Source of the DNA: a virus
Virus record (IMG/VR): IMGVR_UViG_3300025086_000059
Location: 1 to 44,469 of that record
DNA: 44,469 nucleotides
Direction: 5' to 3' (one strand)
Shown: one piece after another, positions 35,284 through 44,340 of the stretch
Layout of the letters: each line of letters starts with the position of its first letter
Position numbering within the stretch: the stretch's first letter is position 1
Position numbers and translations under genes: made by a program
The notes under the pieces: generated by a model
The model's database searches: none
What the model was told of the DNA's origin: nothing
The model's input: the letters and a program-made list of their open reading frames with translations, nothing else

Positions 35284-35996
35284 ATTGATTTACAAATTAC
35301 ATCTACTTTTGAATAATCTACATACAAATATCCATTTTCAGCTTCAGTAGCCGCCCAAGGAACTTCATGTCCAAGAACACCTTGAAATTTACCACCAAAA
35401 TCTATTTCGGGGTATTTATATTCAAATTCATAGATGTTTACACCTTTTCGTGAAACACCTATTTTTTTTATATTCTTTTTTAATCTTTCATCAGATGGAC
35501 CACTACATAATAATATGGCAGATAAATACCCAGTTCCAAATACAATAGTAAAAACATAAGTAGATGATGCTCCAGAAGATGTTCCAGCCCCTCCCCAGTT
35601 ACCATTACCTATGGGAGTGGTTAGGGCTGAGTTGGTGTATACATTAACTCCTACTGCAACTGCACCAGAGGTATACATTGAAGTAGAACAAGTTTGAAAA
35701 CAACCAAATACTTTTTTAGGATAAGTTCCACTGGTTCTAAATCGTTGAATAGATGATGTAGCATCTTTATCATATCCATAAAATTCAGAAAACTCGTAAG
35801 GAACAGTGGTATTGGGATGTGATGGAGAAGCGGTGTTTATAGTTGGGTATGTCATTGTTCCAGGTGCACACTGTCCACCATTAACAAGACAGTCTATATG
35901 TATACCACCTGTTATAGTCCCTGAGCCATATGTAGCATACATACACTCTTGAGCTATTCCTAACATTTCTAATGTTCCACTTGAAGGTACTGCCAT
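35280..35996 (-). CDS. Fibre tip protein with short S74-type intramolecular chaperone domain
   Basis: This 238-residue protein has two parts. The N-terminal ~75 residues (MAVPSSGTLEMLGIA ... YEFSEFYGYD) match a small tail-tip domain common in Bacteroidota phages. The C-terminus carries SDERLKKNIKKIG (Ser168, Lys173) and a short GVLGHEVPWAATEAENGYLY block with DYSK. This is the S74 endosialidase-type chaperone, in which Ser and Lys form the self-cleavage dyad. It follows the larger S74 fibre two bases downstream, so the two genes carry related maturation domains side by side. The short S74 domain (about 70 residues) may be a reduced or non-cleaving form. Confidence 0.72.
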   Translation of the reverse strand: MAVPSSGTLEMLGIAQECMYATYGSGTITGGIHIDCLVNGGQCAPGTMTYPTINTASPSHPNTTVPYEFSEFYGYDKDATSSIQRFRTSGTYPKKVFGCFQTCSTSMYTSGAVAVGVNVYTNSALTTPIGNGNWGGAGTSSGASSTYVFTIVFGTGYLSAILLCSGPSDERLKKNIKKIGVSRKGVNIYEFEYKYPEIDFGGKFQGVLGHEVPWAATEAENGYLYVDYSKVDVICKSI

Positions 35997-35998
35997 TG

Positions 35999-38900
35999 TT
36001 AGTTATGTTTAAGTTGTTTCTTTACTTCATCTAATTCTTTCGATAAGTCTTTTATCGCTTCAACAAGTAAAGGCACAACCTTAGCATAATCAACAGTTTT
36101 ATAACCATCACCGATCGGTGCTTCTTTTATAATTTCGGGTAATACCGACTCTACTTCTTGTGCAGATAATCCAACTTTTTTGTCTGCTTCGTAACCATAC
36201 TCTTGAGCTTTTTCATTAGCTGTATAATAGAAACCATTAAGTTGTTTTACTTTATTTAAAGCATCTGGTATGTTACCTTGTATATCTTTTAGTCTTTCAT
36301 CTGAATAGTAAGCTACAATGTCTCCAGCAACTCTAATTGAATCTCCAGTATTGCTTCCATCAAAATAATAACTGGTATTAGCTGAGTCATAAAAGATTGG
36401 AGCTCTTAAATCTGCATTTGAATTAATTGTACTTGATGCTAATATATCACCACTAAATTGCATTTGAGAACCAACACAAGTCATTCTAACATCAAAGTCT
36501 GAAGTATCGCCATCTGCATCATGCCAGTCCATATATTTACCTGCCTCCATAACACCATCAGATGCTACATACATTGCTTTATCCCACCAGTCTCCCGATG
36601 AACCTACATCTAAATTTACTGTAGCACTACCTGAAGATGCACCACCACTTAATCCAGTTCCTGCAACTACTGCTGTAATATCTCCATCACCACTACCAGT
36701 TCCTCCAGTTGTTATATTAGTTACTCTTCCATAGGCATCTACAGTTATATTATCTATTTTAGTAGAATTTGATGTACTACCATAAGTACCTGCACCAACA
36801 CCACCAAGTCCCATATTTATTGTAACTGATCCACTTGTACCACCACCAGTCAAGTTTGTTCCAGCAACTACTGCTGTAATATCTCCATTGTTTGTTGTCC
36901 ATCCACTGTCATTATTAAATGTGGACAAATCAATATCTCCAGGTGCTATTCTATATTGATTTCCTGAAGTATTTATAATTGGAAACCAATCTGCATTACC
37001 TGAGTTTGAAGTGACTGATAAACCTTCTAAATCTAAAGATATAGTACCACTTCCAGTAATAGTTCCTCCAGTTAATCCTGTTCCTGTTGCAACCGATGTT
37101 ACACCTTGATTATCAGTACCACTTGATGCAGAAGTAATGTGTCCAGATGCATTTACTGTAACAGTTGCATTGGTATATGTATTAGCAGTAACTCCAGAGT
37201 TAGCGTGTGATATTGTTACTGATCCACTTGAGCCTCCTCCACTAATTGGAGAAGTTGTAGATACATTAGTTATATCTCCAGTGCTACTTGTAAAGCCAGC
37301 ATCATTATTAAATATACTAAGTCCTATATCAGAAGCTTCAATTTTTCTTTCTGCATCCGCATCCAATACTATAAACTCATCTGAGGCTACCATTGTTGTG
37401 GTTGCAGTTAATTCAGATAAATCTAAAGTAATTGTACCACTTCCAGTAATAACTCCACCATCTAATCCAGTTCCTGTTCCTATCGAAGTTACTCCTGAAC
37501 TTGTTACATATCCAGCTCCATTAGTTAGCTGGTTGTTATTTGTAATAGAACAATTTAATGTTACTGTTCCACTTGTTCCTCCACCACTCATTCCTGTACC
37601 CGCAGTAACTCCAGTTATATCCCCTACATTAGTAGTATAACCTGCACCATTAGTTAACTGATTGTTGTTAGTAATTTCGTTATTAATAGTAAAAGTATCA
37701 CCTGAACGAGCAGTATTAATATTTGTACCTCCTGTTATTGTTAAAGTATCGTTGTTACTGTTTGCTGTTGCAGTACCACCATTGTCGGCACTAAAGTTTT
37801 TGTATATGTTTTGTGAAGAACCTAAATCTGTATTGGTTAAGGTAACTGATCCTGAAGTTCCTCCTCCACTCATACCAGTGCCAGCAGTAACTGCTGTTAT
37901 ATCTCCTTGTGGTACAGCAAATGAAGTTGTTAGTGTACCTCCATCTTGTTGAGTTAATGTTAAAGTAACTGTTGATGAGCCTGAATCGGAAAATCCAGTT
38001 ATCATATTGTCATATGCAGAATTAGACTCTGTTGATCCACCACCCGACCAAGTAATACCACCTGAGACTACTAAATTATTACTTGCTGTATTATAAGTAA
38101 GTCCAGCATCTCCAACTAAACTTGCAGAGCCTGACCATACCGCTACTTGTGCAGATGATCCACTACCCGATAATATTGAAGTATTATCCACTTTTTGCCA
38201 TGCATCTGTACCTGCTCCATTATCTACATAGATAGCCCAGTCACCAACTTTCCAATCTGTAATACCATCTAAGTTTGTAGAACCAGCTACTGATACTATC
38301 CAAAATTGACCATTATCAGGAGAGAGTCCAGATAAGTCCGGATTGTCGGTACTGGCATTCCAATTTCCTTCAAAGGCTAATCCTGAAGGTACATTTGCAA
38401 TAGCCGAATTAATAGCAGTTTGTATTTGTGCGCCTGTTGCTAATTTTGATGAAGCACCACTTACCGCTGCAGTATCAACACCAATCGTTGGGGTTGTTCC
38501 TCCTGTAGAGGTTACTGGTGCAGTTGCGCCTACGCTTGTAACACCTGAACTTGAACTGGTTCCAGCTCCGATTAAACTTCTTACTTCAGCTCCTGTAATA
38601 CCTGAGTTTAATGAAGGTGTACTACCATTACTTAATATGGCAGGGACCCCAGTATCACCAACTACAGTACAATTTAATGTTACACTTCCACTTGAACCTC
38701 CACCACTCATTCCTGTTCCTGCATTTACTGCAGTAATATCTCCTACATTAGTAGTATATCCACTATCATTAGTCCATTGAGAAATGTTACCCGATTTATT
38801 AGTAAATGTGGTTGATGAAGAAGCGGTAACATCCGCAGTTAATGTAATTGTTCCTGAAGTAGTTACTGTTCCACCACCACCAAGTCCAGAACCAGCACTT

Positions 38901-40483
38901 ACAGTTACTGAAGTAACAGTTCCTGTATTTGTTGTAAATCCTGAATCATTACTAAATTTAGATAAACCTATATCACTTAATAAAGCTCTATACGCATTAT
39001 TACTTTGGTTATATATTATGGAAGAAGTATTTCCTATAGTAGCTTCAGTGGCTGCTAATACTAAATTGTCACTTCCTGCATAATCTATTGCTACAGTTCC
39101 GCTTCCAGTAATAGTTCCTCCAGTTAAACCAGCACCTGTAGCTACTGAAGTTACCGAACCTGTTCCTGTTCCTGCACCTATTAAAGATCTTATTTCTGCC
39201 CCAGTTACACCAGATGCTAAAGTTGGTGTACCACCACCACTAAATATTCCTGGTTCTGCAAATGTGGTATAGCCAGCTCCATTAGTAAGTTGATTATTAT
39301 TTGTAATAGAACAATTTAAAGTAACAGAACCGCTTGTGCCTCCACCACTCATTCCTGTTCCCGCCACTACTGCTGTAATATCACCTTGAGGTGCTGCCGC
39401 CATTAGATTTTGTACAGTAATTTTTTTGTTTTTAGGAGCACCTTCATCATAAATTATTAATTCATCTTCATCTGCTGGTGTGGCACTCAATGCTGTTAAA
39501 CCTGATATATTTATACCCACTTGTGGGACAGGACCTGTTGAATTAGCTACAGTAATACCTAAATAATTATCGTTTGTTGAAGCTGATACTCCTGTAATAT
39601 CTCCTTGAGGTATTGATGGGAATGTGGTTAAATTACCTGCACCATCTATATATTGTGAGGAAGTTCCTGCCATTGTTATAGCAAGAGTACCAGAACTTGT
39701 TACTGGTTGACCTCCTACAGTAAAAGCATCTCCTTGGTGAGTAAACCCTACACTTGTAACTGTTCCTGTATTTGTTGTATATCCAGGACCATTTGTTAAT
39801 TGGTTTAAGTTGGTAATATCATTAGTAATAGTAACTGCGTTTCCAGTACGAGATGTTGTAATATTAGTTCCACCACCAATATTTACAGTTTCTCCATCTG
39901 TTACAGTAGCAGTCCCTGCATTGTCGGCTGAAAGAATCCAACTACTCATTGTGCCTGAGCCTGTACCAGCTCCGATAGCTGTTCTGAATGCAGAAGCACT
40001 TAAAAAACTTACACTATTATCTGCATTTGCTCTTAGGAAAGTAACCGCACTTGGATCAGTGGCTTCAAATATATTTATACCTACATTAGATCCACCTAAA
40101 TTTATAAGGGCATTAGCTGCGGTTGAAGCTCCTGTACCACCATTGGCAATAGATAAATCATTTCCACTCCAGTCACTATTATTTATAGCTAAAGTTCCTC
40201 CTAATACAACTGATCCTGTAGAAACAATTCCAGTTGCAGGAGATGTAGTTAATGTAAGTCCATTTTTAGTTCCAGAAGCATCTACTTCGGTTACCCCCAC
40301 AGACAAACTATCTACATAGTTTTTAGTTGCAGCATCTTGAGCTTGGGTAGGATCACCGACACCAGTAATCTTATTTGTACTCATCGCTAATCCTGAAGTA
40401 AATGTTGCTCCAGCAATTGTGGATGAGCTGCCAGTTGTTATACCTCCATCTATATTAAGACTGGATAAATATTGTATTGCCAT
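35999..40483 (-). CDS. Large repeat-rich tail fibre with C-terminal S74 chaperone
   Basis: This 1,494-residue protein starts MAIQYLSSLNIDGGI, followed by a collar-like TNKITGVGDPTQAQDAATKN (about 36-55). The body consists of many copies of a beta module of the form GDITAVVAGTGMSGGGTSGS with spacer NNNQLTNGAGYTT. An inserted domain near 690-770 (FEGNWNASTDNPDLSG) resembles one in the neighbouring fibre. The last 101 residues are an S74 self-cleaving chaperone: SDERLK (Ser1394, Lys1399), YGYEADKKVGLSAQEVESVL, and a coiled-coil end. This domain trimerises the fibre and is then removed. The protein is most likely the receptor-binding fibre or its shaft. The coding repeats are also repeated at the DNA level. 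Confidence 0.85.
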   Translation of the reverse strand: MAIQYLSSLNIDGGITTGSSSTIAGATFTSGLAMSTNKITGVGDPTQAQDAATKNYVDSLSVGVTEVDASGTKNGLTLTTSPATGIVSTGSVVLGGTLAINNSDWSGNDLSIANGGTGASTAANALINLGGSNVGINIFEATDPSAVTFLRANADNSVSFLSASAFRTAIGAGTGSGTMSSWILSADNAGTATVTDGETVNIGGGTNITTSRTGNAVTITNDITNLNQLTNGPGYTTNTGTVTSVGFTHQGDAFTVGGQPVTSSGTLAITMAGTSSQYIDGAGNLTTFPSIPQGDITGVSASTNDNYLGITVANSTGPVPQVGINISGLTALSATPADEDELIIYDEGAPKNKKITVQNLMAAAPQGDITAVVAGTGMSGGGTSGSVTLNCSITNNNQLTNGAGYTTFAEPGIFSGGGTPTLASGVTGAEIRSLIGAGTGTGSVTSVATGAGLTGGTITGSGTVAIDYAGSDNLVLAATEATIGNTSSIIYNQSNNAYRALLSDIGLSKFSNDSGFTTNTGTVTSVTVSAGSGLGGGGTVTTSGTITLTADVTASSSTTFTNKSGNISQWTNDSGYTTNVGDITAVNAGTGMSGGGSSGSVTLNCTVVGDTGVPAILSNGSTPSLNSGITGAEVRSLIGAGTSSSSGVTSVGATAPVTSTGGTTPTIGVDTAAVSGASSKLATGAQIQTAINSAIANVPSGLAFEGNWNASTDNPDLSGLSPDNGQFWIVSVAGSTNLDGITDWKVGDWAIYVDNGAGTDAWQKVDNTSILSGSGSSAQVAVWSGSASLVGDAGLTYNTASNNLVVSGGITWSGGGSTESNSAYDNMITGFSDSGSSTVTLTLTQQDGGTLTTSFAVPQGDITAVTAGTGMSGGGTSGSVTLTNTDLGSSQNIYKNFSADNGGTATANSNNDTLTITGGTNINTARSGDTFTINNEITNNNQLTNGAGYTTNVGDITGVTAGTGMSGGGTSGTVTLNCSITNNNQLTNGAGYVTSSGVTSIGTGTGLDGGVITGSGTITLDLSELTATTTMVASDEFIVLDADAERKIEASDIGLSIFNNDAGFTSSTGDITNVSTTSPISGGGSSGSVTISHANSGVTANTYTNATVTVNASGHITSASSGTDNQGVTSVATGTGLTGGTITGSGTISLDLEGLSVTSNSGNADWFPIINTSGNQYRIAPGDIDLSTFNNDSGWTTNNGDITAVVAGTNLTGGGTSGSVTINMGLGGVGAGTYGSTSNSTKIDNITVDAYGRVTNITTGGTGSGDGDITAVVAGTGLSGGASSGSATVNLDVGSSGDWWDKAMYVASDGVMEAGKYMDWHDADGDTSDFDVRMTCVGSQMQFSGDILASSTINSNADLRAPIFYDSANTSYYFDGSNTGDSIRVAGDIVAYYSDERLKDIQGNIPDALNKVKQLNGFYYTANEKAQEYGYEADKKVGLSAQEVESVLPEIIKEAPIGDGYKTVDYAKVVPLLVEAIKDLSKELDEVKKQLKHN
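36600..39960 (-). repeat. Coding repeats of the GDITAV...SGGG...GSVTL fibre module
   Basis: About ten degenerate copies of a module (GDITAV or GTVTSV, an AGTGMSGG-type turn, then SGSVTLN) occur within the large fibre gene. At DNA level CCTCCACCACTCATTCCTGT recurs with few changes near 37580, 38700 and 39340. Such repeats favour recombination and length variation. Confidence 0.72.
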
Positions 40484-40498
40484 ATTTTATTAAAGTGT

Positions 40499-42883
40499 TT
40501 ATGTACACTTACTCACTAACACTCTAATGTCATTTGTTGCAGGTGCACTGTTAAATGATATTGTTACTTGTGATGTGCTATTTCTAACAACGCCAGCATA
40601 TACTGTATCATATGTACTATTATCGTAAAGTTGTACTATAACATCTCTTGTGCCCAAGCCATGGCTAACTGCAAATGAAACATCATTTCCATTACCAATG
40701 CTTACTGCATATTGTTCGTTGGCAGCAACACATGTGCTAACCGCTGTACAAAAATCAGTTACTTGAGATGCTGTAATTGCAATCGCTTGTTCACTTAACG
40801 AAGATAATAAACCTTTTGCAGTTACTGTAGCAGAAAGTGATTTAGCTGCACCACCAACACTACCAGCACTTACTCCAGTATTATCTAAAGTTACCCAACC
40901 ATTAGCAGTAACACCAAAGTTTCCACTATCAAATCCAGCTACACCTTTTGTTGTACCACCATCTGTCGATCCATCTCCTGCAATGTTTTGGTCTGCGATT
41001 ACAACTGTATAGTCAGATAAAGACGGTGTTGAACTTGCTGCAATATCCGCATTAGCAAAAATTAAATCACCAACTTCTAATGTTTCAGTAAAGAAAGAAC
41101 CTCCTGTAGTTACTACATAGAAGTCACCTTGATCTAAAGCTACATTACTTCCTCCTGTTAATGCAGGAGAGTTTGTACTTGCATTATAGCCGCCTTGGAA
41201 TACACCAACTCCAGCTACAAGAGATTGTACTTGACCTAAGTTTACACCATCAGAAGCTGCAGTACCAGTTTTTACTTGTAATAATTTGTTTGTTCCAAAA
41301 TCAATATCCGCTTCGGCAGCACCTAAAATATTTAAGTGAATATCTTGTAGTGCAGATTTCTTATTTGCTCCTCCATTTACATCATAAACAGGAACAAAAT
41401 CTGCTGGTACTACTGTATGACCAGTTAATCCATTAATATCAAGATTAACTGTAACTGTATCAGTGCTACTTGCGGCAGTTGTAATACCACTACCACCAGC
41501 TATATCTACTGTGTTACCATCACTTATTGTTTGATTTGATCCACTGTCCGCACTTAGTGTCCAAGAAGTCATAGTTCCAGATGAACCATTACTTGCGGCA
41601 GTAATTCTACCTTGTGCATCCACAGTAATACTCGCTAATGTATATGAGCCAGCAGTTACTGCTGTGTCATCTAAGCTTATCGTTACAGTATCGGTTGCTC
41701 CAGCCACAGAAGTTAATGCAGTACCACCTGCAATAGTTGCGGTGTTACCACTTGCTATTGCTTGTGAAGAACCACTATCTCCAGCTAAAGTCCATGAATA
41801 ATTTTCTGCACTTGGAAAAGTAACAGTTTCTACATTAATTGCAGTAACGTGTCCAGTAGCATTAGTTGTTACACTATCTACTACATCAACTGTTCCACCA
41901 TATCCTGGTGAAGCAGAACTTGTAGTATCACTTCTTGATGTCGCACTGTGAGTTACAGTTAGTGTATCGGTTGCACCTGCAGCAGTTTGTATATAAGCTC
42001 CTCCAGCAATATCAACTGTATTGCCATTACTTATTGTTTGGTTACTACCACTATCTCCACTTAATGTCCATGAAGACATCGTTCCAGGAGTTGCCCCTGA
42101 AGATGCTGCAGTTAGTCTACCTTGTTGGTCTACTGTTAAACTTGCATAAGTGTATGAGCCTGGTGTTACCGCAGTATCATCTAAGTTAATTGTTAATTTA
42201 TCTGTTGCTCCAGCTACAGTAGAAATGGCTGTTCCTCCTTCAATATCTACAGTATTTCCATCGCTAATAGTTTGAGATGATCCACTGTCTCCAGATAATG
42301 TCCATGAAGTCATCGTTCCTCCACCACCACTTGCAGCAGTAGTTATTCTACCATATGCATCAACTGTAATATCAGCCGATGTATAACTTCCTGCAGTCAC
42401 ACCACTTGTTGCTAAATCAATAGTAACTGTATCGGTGTTTCCAACTACAGTTGTTACTCTTCCACCAGTACCTGCAATATCTAAAGTATTGCCATCGGTT
42501 ATTGTTTGATTACTTCCACTGTCTGCAGTCAAAGTAAAGCTTGACATTGTACCAGTAGAATATGTTCCTAATGAACCATCTCCTAAAATTACTTGTGAAG
42601 AAGTTCCAGCTCCAGTAACTGTGAATGTACCATTTGTTGTTATTGGTGAACCAGCTACAGAAAATGCTGCAGGCATAGATAATGCTACTGAAGTTACCGA
42701 ACCACCACTTGTTCCTACGGTCTGCCATGCACTACCATTATAATACTTTAGTACATTGGTGTCAGACCTATAAATTAATTGTCCTTCACCAGAAACTGAA
42801 GGATCAGAAGTAACATTGTCAACTTTAAAGTTTTTTAATTGACCATTGGTTAAGTCTATATTAGATAAATATTTTATTGCCAT
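40499..42883 (-). CDS. Second repeat-rich tail fibre
   Basis: This 794-residue protein begins MAIKYLSNIDLTNGQLKNFK, close to the N-terminus of the neighbouring fibre and probably a shared attachment domain. Residues about 111-487 consist of five copies of a 65-80-residue beta module (TMTSWTLSGDSGSSQTISDG, then a DIAGG turn, a TDTVTINL strand and a VDAQGRITAA strand). A later GVFQGGYNASTNSPALTG domain is shared with the large fibre. The C-terminal ~80 residues (VSHGLGTRDVIVQLYD) match a tip domain often found at the ends of phage fibres. No S74 domain is present. It has a TAAAAAAATT leader next to its ATG. Confidence 0.78.
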   Translation of the reverse strand: MAIKYLSNIDLTNGQLKNFKVDNVTSDPSVSGEGQLIYRSDTNVLKYYNGSAWQTVGTSGGSVTSVALSMPAAFSVAGSPITTNGTFTVTGAGTSSQVILGDGSLGTYSTGTMSSFTLTADSGSNQTITDGNTLDIAGTGGRVTTVVGNTDTVTIDLATSGVTAGSYTSADITVDAYGRITTAASGGGGTMTSWTLSGDSGSSQTISDGNTVDIEGGTAISTVAGATDKLTINLDDTAVTPGSYTYASLTVDQQGRLTAASSGATPGTMSSWTLSGDSGSNQTISNGNTVDIAGGAYIQTAAGATDTLTVTHSATSRSDTTSSASPGYGGTVDVVDSVTTNATGHVTAINVETVTFPSAENYSWTLAGDSGSSQAIASGNTATIAGGTALTSVAGATDTVTISLDDTAVTAGSYTLASITVDAQGRITAASNGSSGTMTSWTLSADSGSNQTISDGNTVDIAGGSGITTAASSTDTVTVNLDINGLTGHTVVPADFVPVYDVNGGANKKSALQDIHLNILGAAEADIDFGTNKLLQVKTGTAASDGVNLGQVQSLVAGVGVFQGGYNASTNSPALTGGSNVALDQGDFYVVTTGGSFFTETLEVGDLIFANADIAASSTPSLSDYTVVIADQNIAGDGSTDGGTTKGVAGFDSGNFGVTANGWVTLDNTGVSAGSVGGAAKSLSATVTAKGLLSSLSEQAIAITASQVTDFCTAVSTCVAANEQYAVSIGNGNDVSFAVSHGLGTRDVIVQLYDNSTYDTVYAGVVRNSTSQVTISFNSAPATNDIRVLVSKCT
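41423..42553 (-). repeat. Five coding repeats of the SWTLSGDSGSSQ module
   Basis: Residues 111-487 of the fibre hold five copies of a module that starts SWTL(S/A)(G/A)DSGS(N/S)Q and contains GNT(V/A)DI(A/E)GG and TD(T/K)(V/L)T. The third copy has an insert of about 20 residues. The module is also present once, as SSWILSADNAGTATV, near the start of the large fibre, so repeats have been exchanged between the genes. Confidence 0.72.
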
Positions 42884-42890
42884 AATTTTT

Positions 42891-43643
42891 TTAGTTTAAA
42901 ACTGCCACCCCTGTAAAGCCTTGATCGAAATCTAACCTAACTCGTGAGGTGTTCACATAAGTTATTTTACAATTTATAATTTGTGTTGGACTCGCTTGAG
43001 AACCTTCACTTATTTGCACTGATGGAAATTTATTAAGAGTATGGTCAACATTTACAAAGCCTCCTCCAGGGGGCACTGTAAACTGGGCACTCACCTCATT
43101 TTTATCACCTCCAGCTCCAGCCGCATTATATGTAAGCAAAGATATAAAATAATCTTTACCCGCTGTTAAGCTCCCATTGCTGTTGGTGTGAGTCAATACA
43201 ATGTCATAAAACAAAGGATCAGCCTTCTGTGTTGCAGATACCCATCGGTATATTCCCCACTGTGTTATATCATCACATTGTGATAATAATATATCAGAAC
43301 CAACTAATGGTGAGTTGTACCATGTAGATACATTTAATGTTTGTCCACCTTGGTTTTCTGTAGATACACTTAACACACAACCTGTGACTGTATTTAAAGC
43401 TACAGTTTGAGCTCCACCTGCATTGAAAGTTAAACTTCCCGCAGGTCGGACTGTTCCAGGTGCACCCGCTTGTTCATATTTGTACTTGAATATTTGGCTT
43501 TCATTACCAGCTCCATGAATAAAATTAGCTACATCTTGTGCAGTAAAGTTTTTGGTTTGCCAATTGTTTTGGGAATCCGAGCCAATCCATTTATCAGCAC
43601 CGACTACATTAGTGTCATTTACATATGTTGCTATTCTGGCCAT
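42891..43643 (-). CDS. Tail or fibre-associated structural protein
   Basis: This 250-residue protein starts MARIATYVNDTNVVGADKWI and continues GSDSQNNWQTKNFTAQDVAN, an attachment-like N-terminus also seen at 33931. The rest is beta-rich with no catalytic motif: a Gly/Ala-rich strand set around residues 65-110 (TFNAGGAQTVALNTVTG) and an end block (INCKITYVNTSRVRLDFDQ) resembling a fibre tip. It lies between the holin gene (downstream partner in order on the right) and the repeat-rich fibre. A baseplate, adaptor or adhesin role is probable; the exact role is unknown. Confidence 0.62.
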   Translation of the reverse strand: MARIATYVNDTNVVGADKWIGSDSQNNWQTKNFTAQDVANFIHGAGNESQIFKYKYEQAGAPGTVRPAGSLTFNAGGAQTVALNTVTGCVLSVSTENQGGQTLNVSTWYNSPLVGSDILLSQCDDITQWGIYRWVSATQKADPLFYDIVLTHTNSNGSLTAGKDYFISLLTYNAAGAGGDKNEVSAQFTVPPGGGFVNVDHTLNKFPSVQISEGSQASPTQIINCKITYVNTSRVRLDFDQGFTGVAVLN

Positions 43644-44054
43644 CTATTTATTTTTTTTTATTGAAGCTCCCTTTTCGTAACTACGCCCTCCGAAGTAGGC
43701 AGCAGTTATTGTTATAAGCAACATTTTTAAAAGTTCCTTCCATTCATCATCAACTGCAAAGTTAATAAATCCTGAGTCAATAAAGATAAGCAAAACTGTA
43801 GATACAAATAAGAAGATTAAAACTAAAGGTCTAACTGATTTTGATAATTTATTATCAGATGCCATATCTGACTTCCATCTCTCAGTAACATTTTTTTGTT
43901 GTTCAGATTCTGCTTGAATAAAAATTTGAGTCATTTCTTTTTCAAACTCAGCTTTTTCATCTTTAGTTCTAACAAATTTGTCTACTACATTAGTTAGTTT
44001 ATCTGCTACACCTCCTGCAGCACCTCCAAATATTTTTAATAATATTTCTTTCAT
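43644..44054 (-). CDS. Holin (3TM-type)
   Basis: This 136-residue protein has a charged N-terminal half (EKEMTQIFIQAESEQQKN) and the pattern of 3TM holins found in many phages. KSVRPLVLIFLFVSTVLLIF gives a membrane segment at about residues 75-92, and LLKMLLITITAAYFGGRSYE a second at about 110-127, with the GGRSYEK end that is typical of the family. A Gly/Ala-rich helix at the N-terminus (10-25) may be a third membrane-interacting part. Holins form pores in the inner membrane to time lysis. No endolysin is visible next to it; it may lie outside the window. Confidence 0.82.
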   Translation of the reverse strand: MKEILLKIFGGAAGGVADKLTNVVDKFVRTKDEKAEFEKEMTQIFIQAESEQQKNVTERWKSDMASDNKLSKSVRPLVLIFLFVSTVLLIFIDSGFINFAVDDEWKELLKMLLITITAAYFGGRSYEKGASIKKNK

Positions 44055-44055
44055 A

Positions 44056-44340
44056 TTAATTACATTTCCATCTTCTTCGAGCTTGTCTTATTCTCGAGTT
44101 AGGATTATTTCTTGTTGCAGCACTACTTCTTTTTAGTTGTCCTAAACTACGAGCACAATAAGACTTTCTCCTTTTAGCTCTTTTACTTCCAGCTTTAGCT
44201 TTGCCAGTAACTGCAGTTTTTAATTTAGAACCAGGATTAGCTCTTCTATATGCAGCTACTCCTTTTTGAGTCATACCTGCTCCTGATTTTGTGGATCTAT
44301 AGTTAGCCCCTTTGCCTTTAGTAGTTCTGCGTATTGCCAT
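44056..44340 (-). CDS. Small very basic protein (DUF6321-like)
   Basis: This 94-residue protein is Lys/Arg/Ser/Gly-rich. The pattern TKGKGANYRSTKSGAGMTQK, then GVAAYRRANPGSKLKTAV and KRAKRRKSYCARS, matches a family of small basic phage proteins I know as DUF6321, typical of marine phages. High charge suggests nucleic acid binding, perhaps in packaging or in the capsid, but its function is not established. It overlaps the upstream gene by one base (TAATG) and precedes the holin. Confidence 0.72.
   Translation of the reverse strand: MAIRRTTKGKGANYRSTKSGAGMTQKGVAAYRRANPGSKLKTAVTGKAKAGSKRAKRRKSYCARSLGQLKRSSAATRNNPNSRIRQARRRWKCN

Noticed and set aside
37137-40319. Several + strand frames of 96-169 residues (Val/Pro-rich) opposite the large fibre.
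   Set aside because: They are antisense images of the Gly/Thr/Ser repeats, show the same repeated pattern and lack promoters or recognisable folds.
35999-42883. Diversity-generating retroelement suggested by the variable-looking fibre repeats.
   Set aside because: No reverse transcriptase, template repeat or accessory gene is visible in the window, and the repeats are spread through the shaft rather than at one C-terminal variable site.
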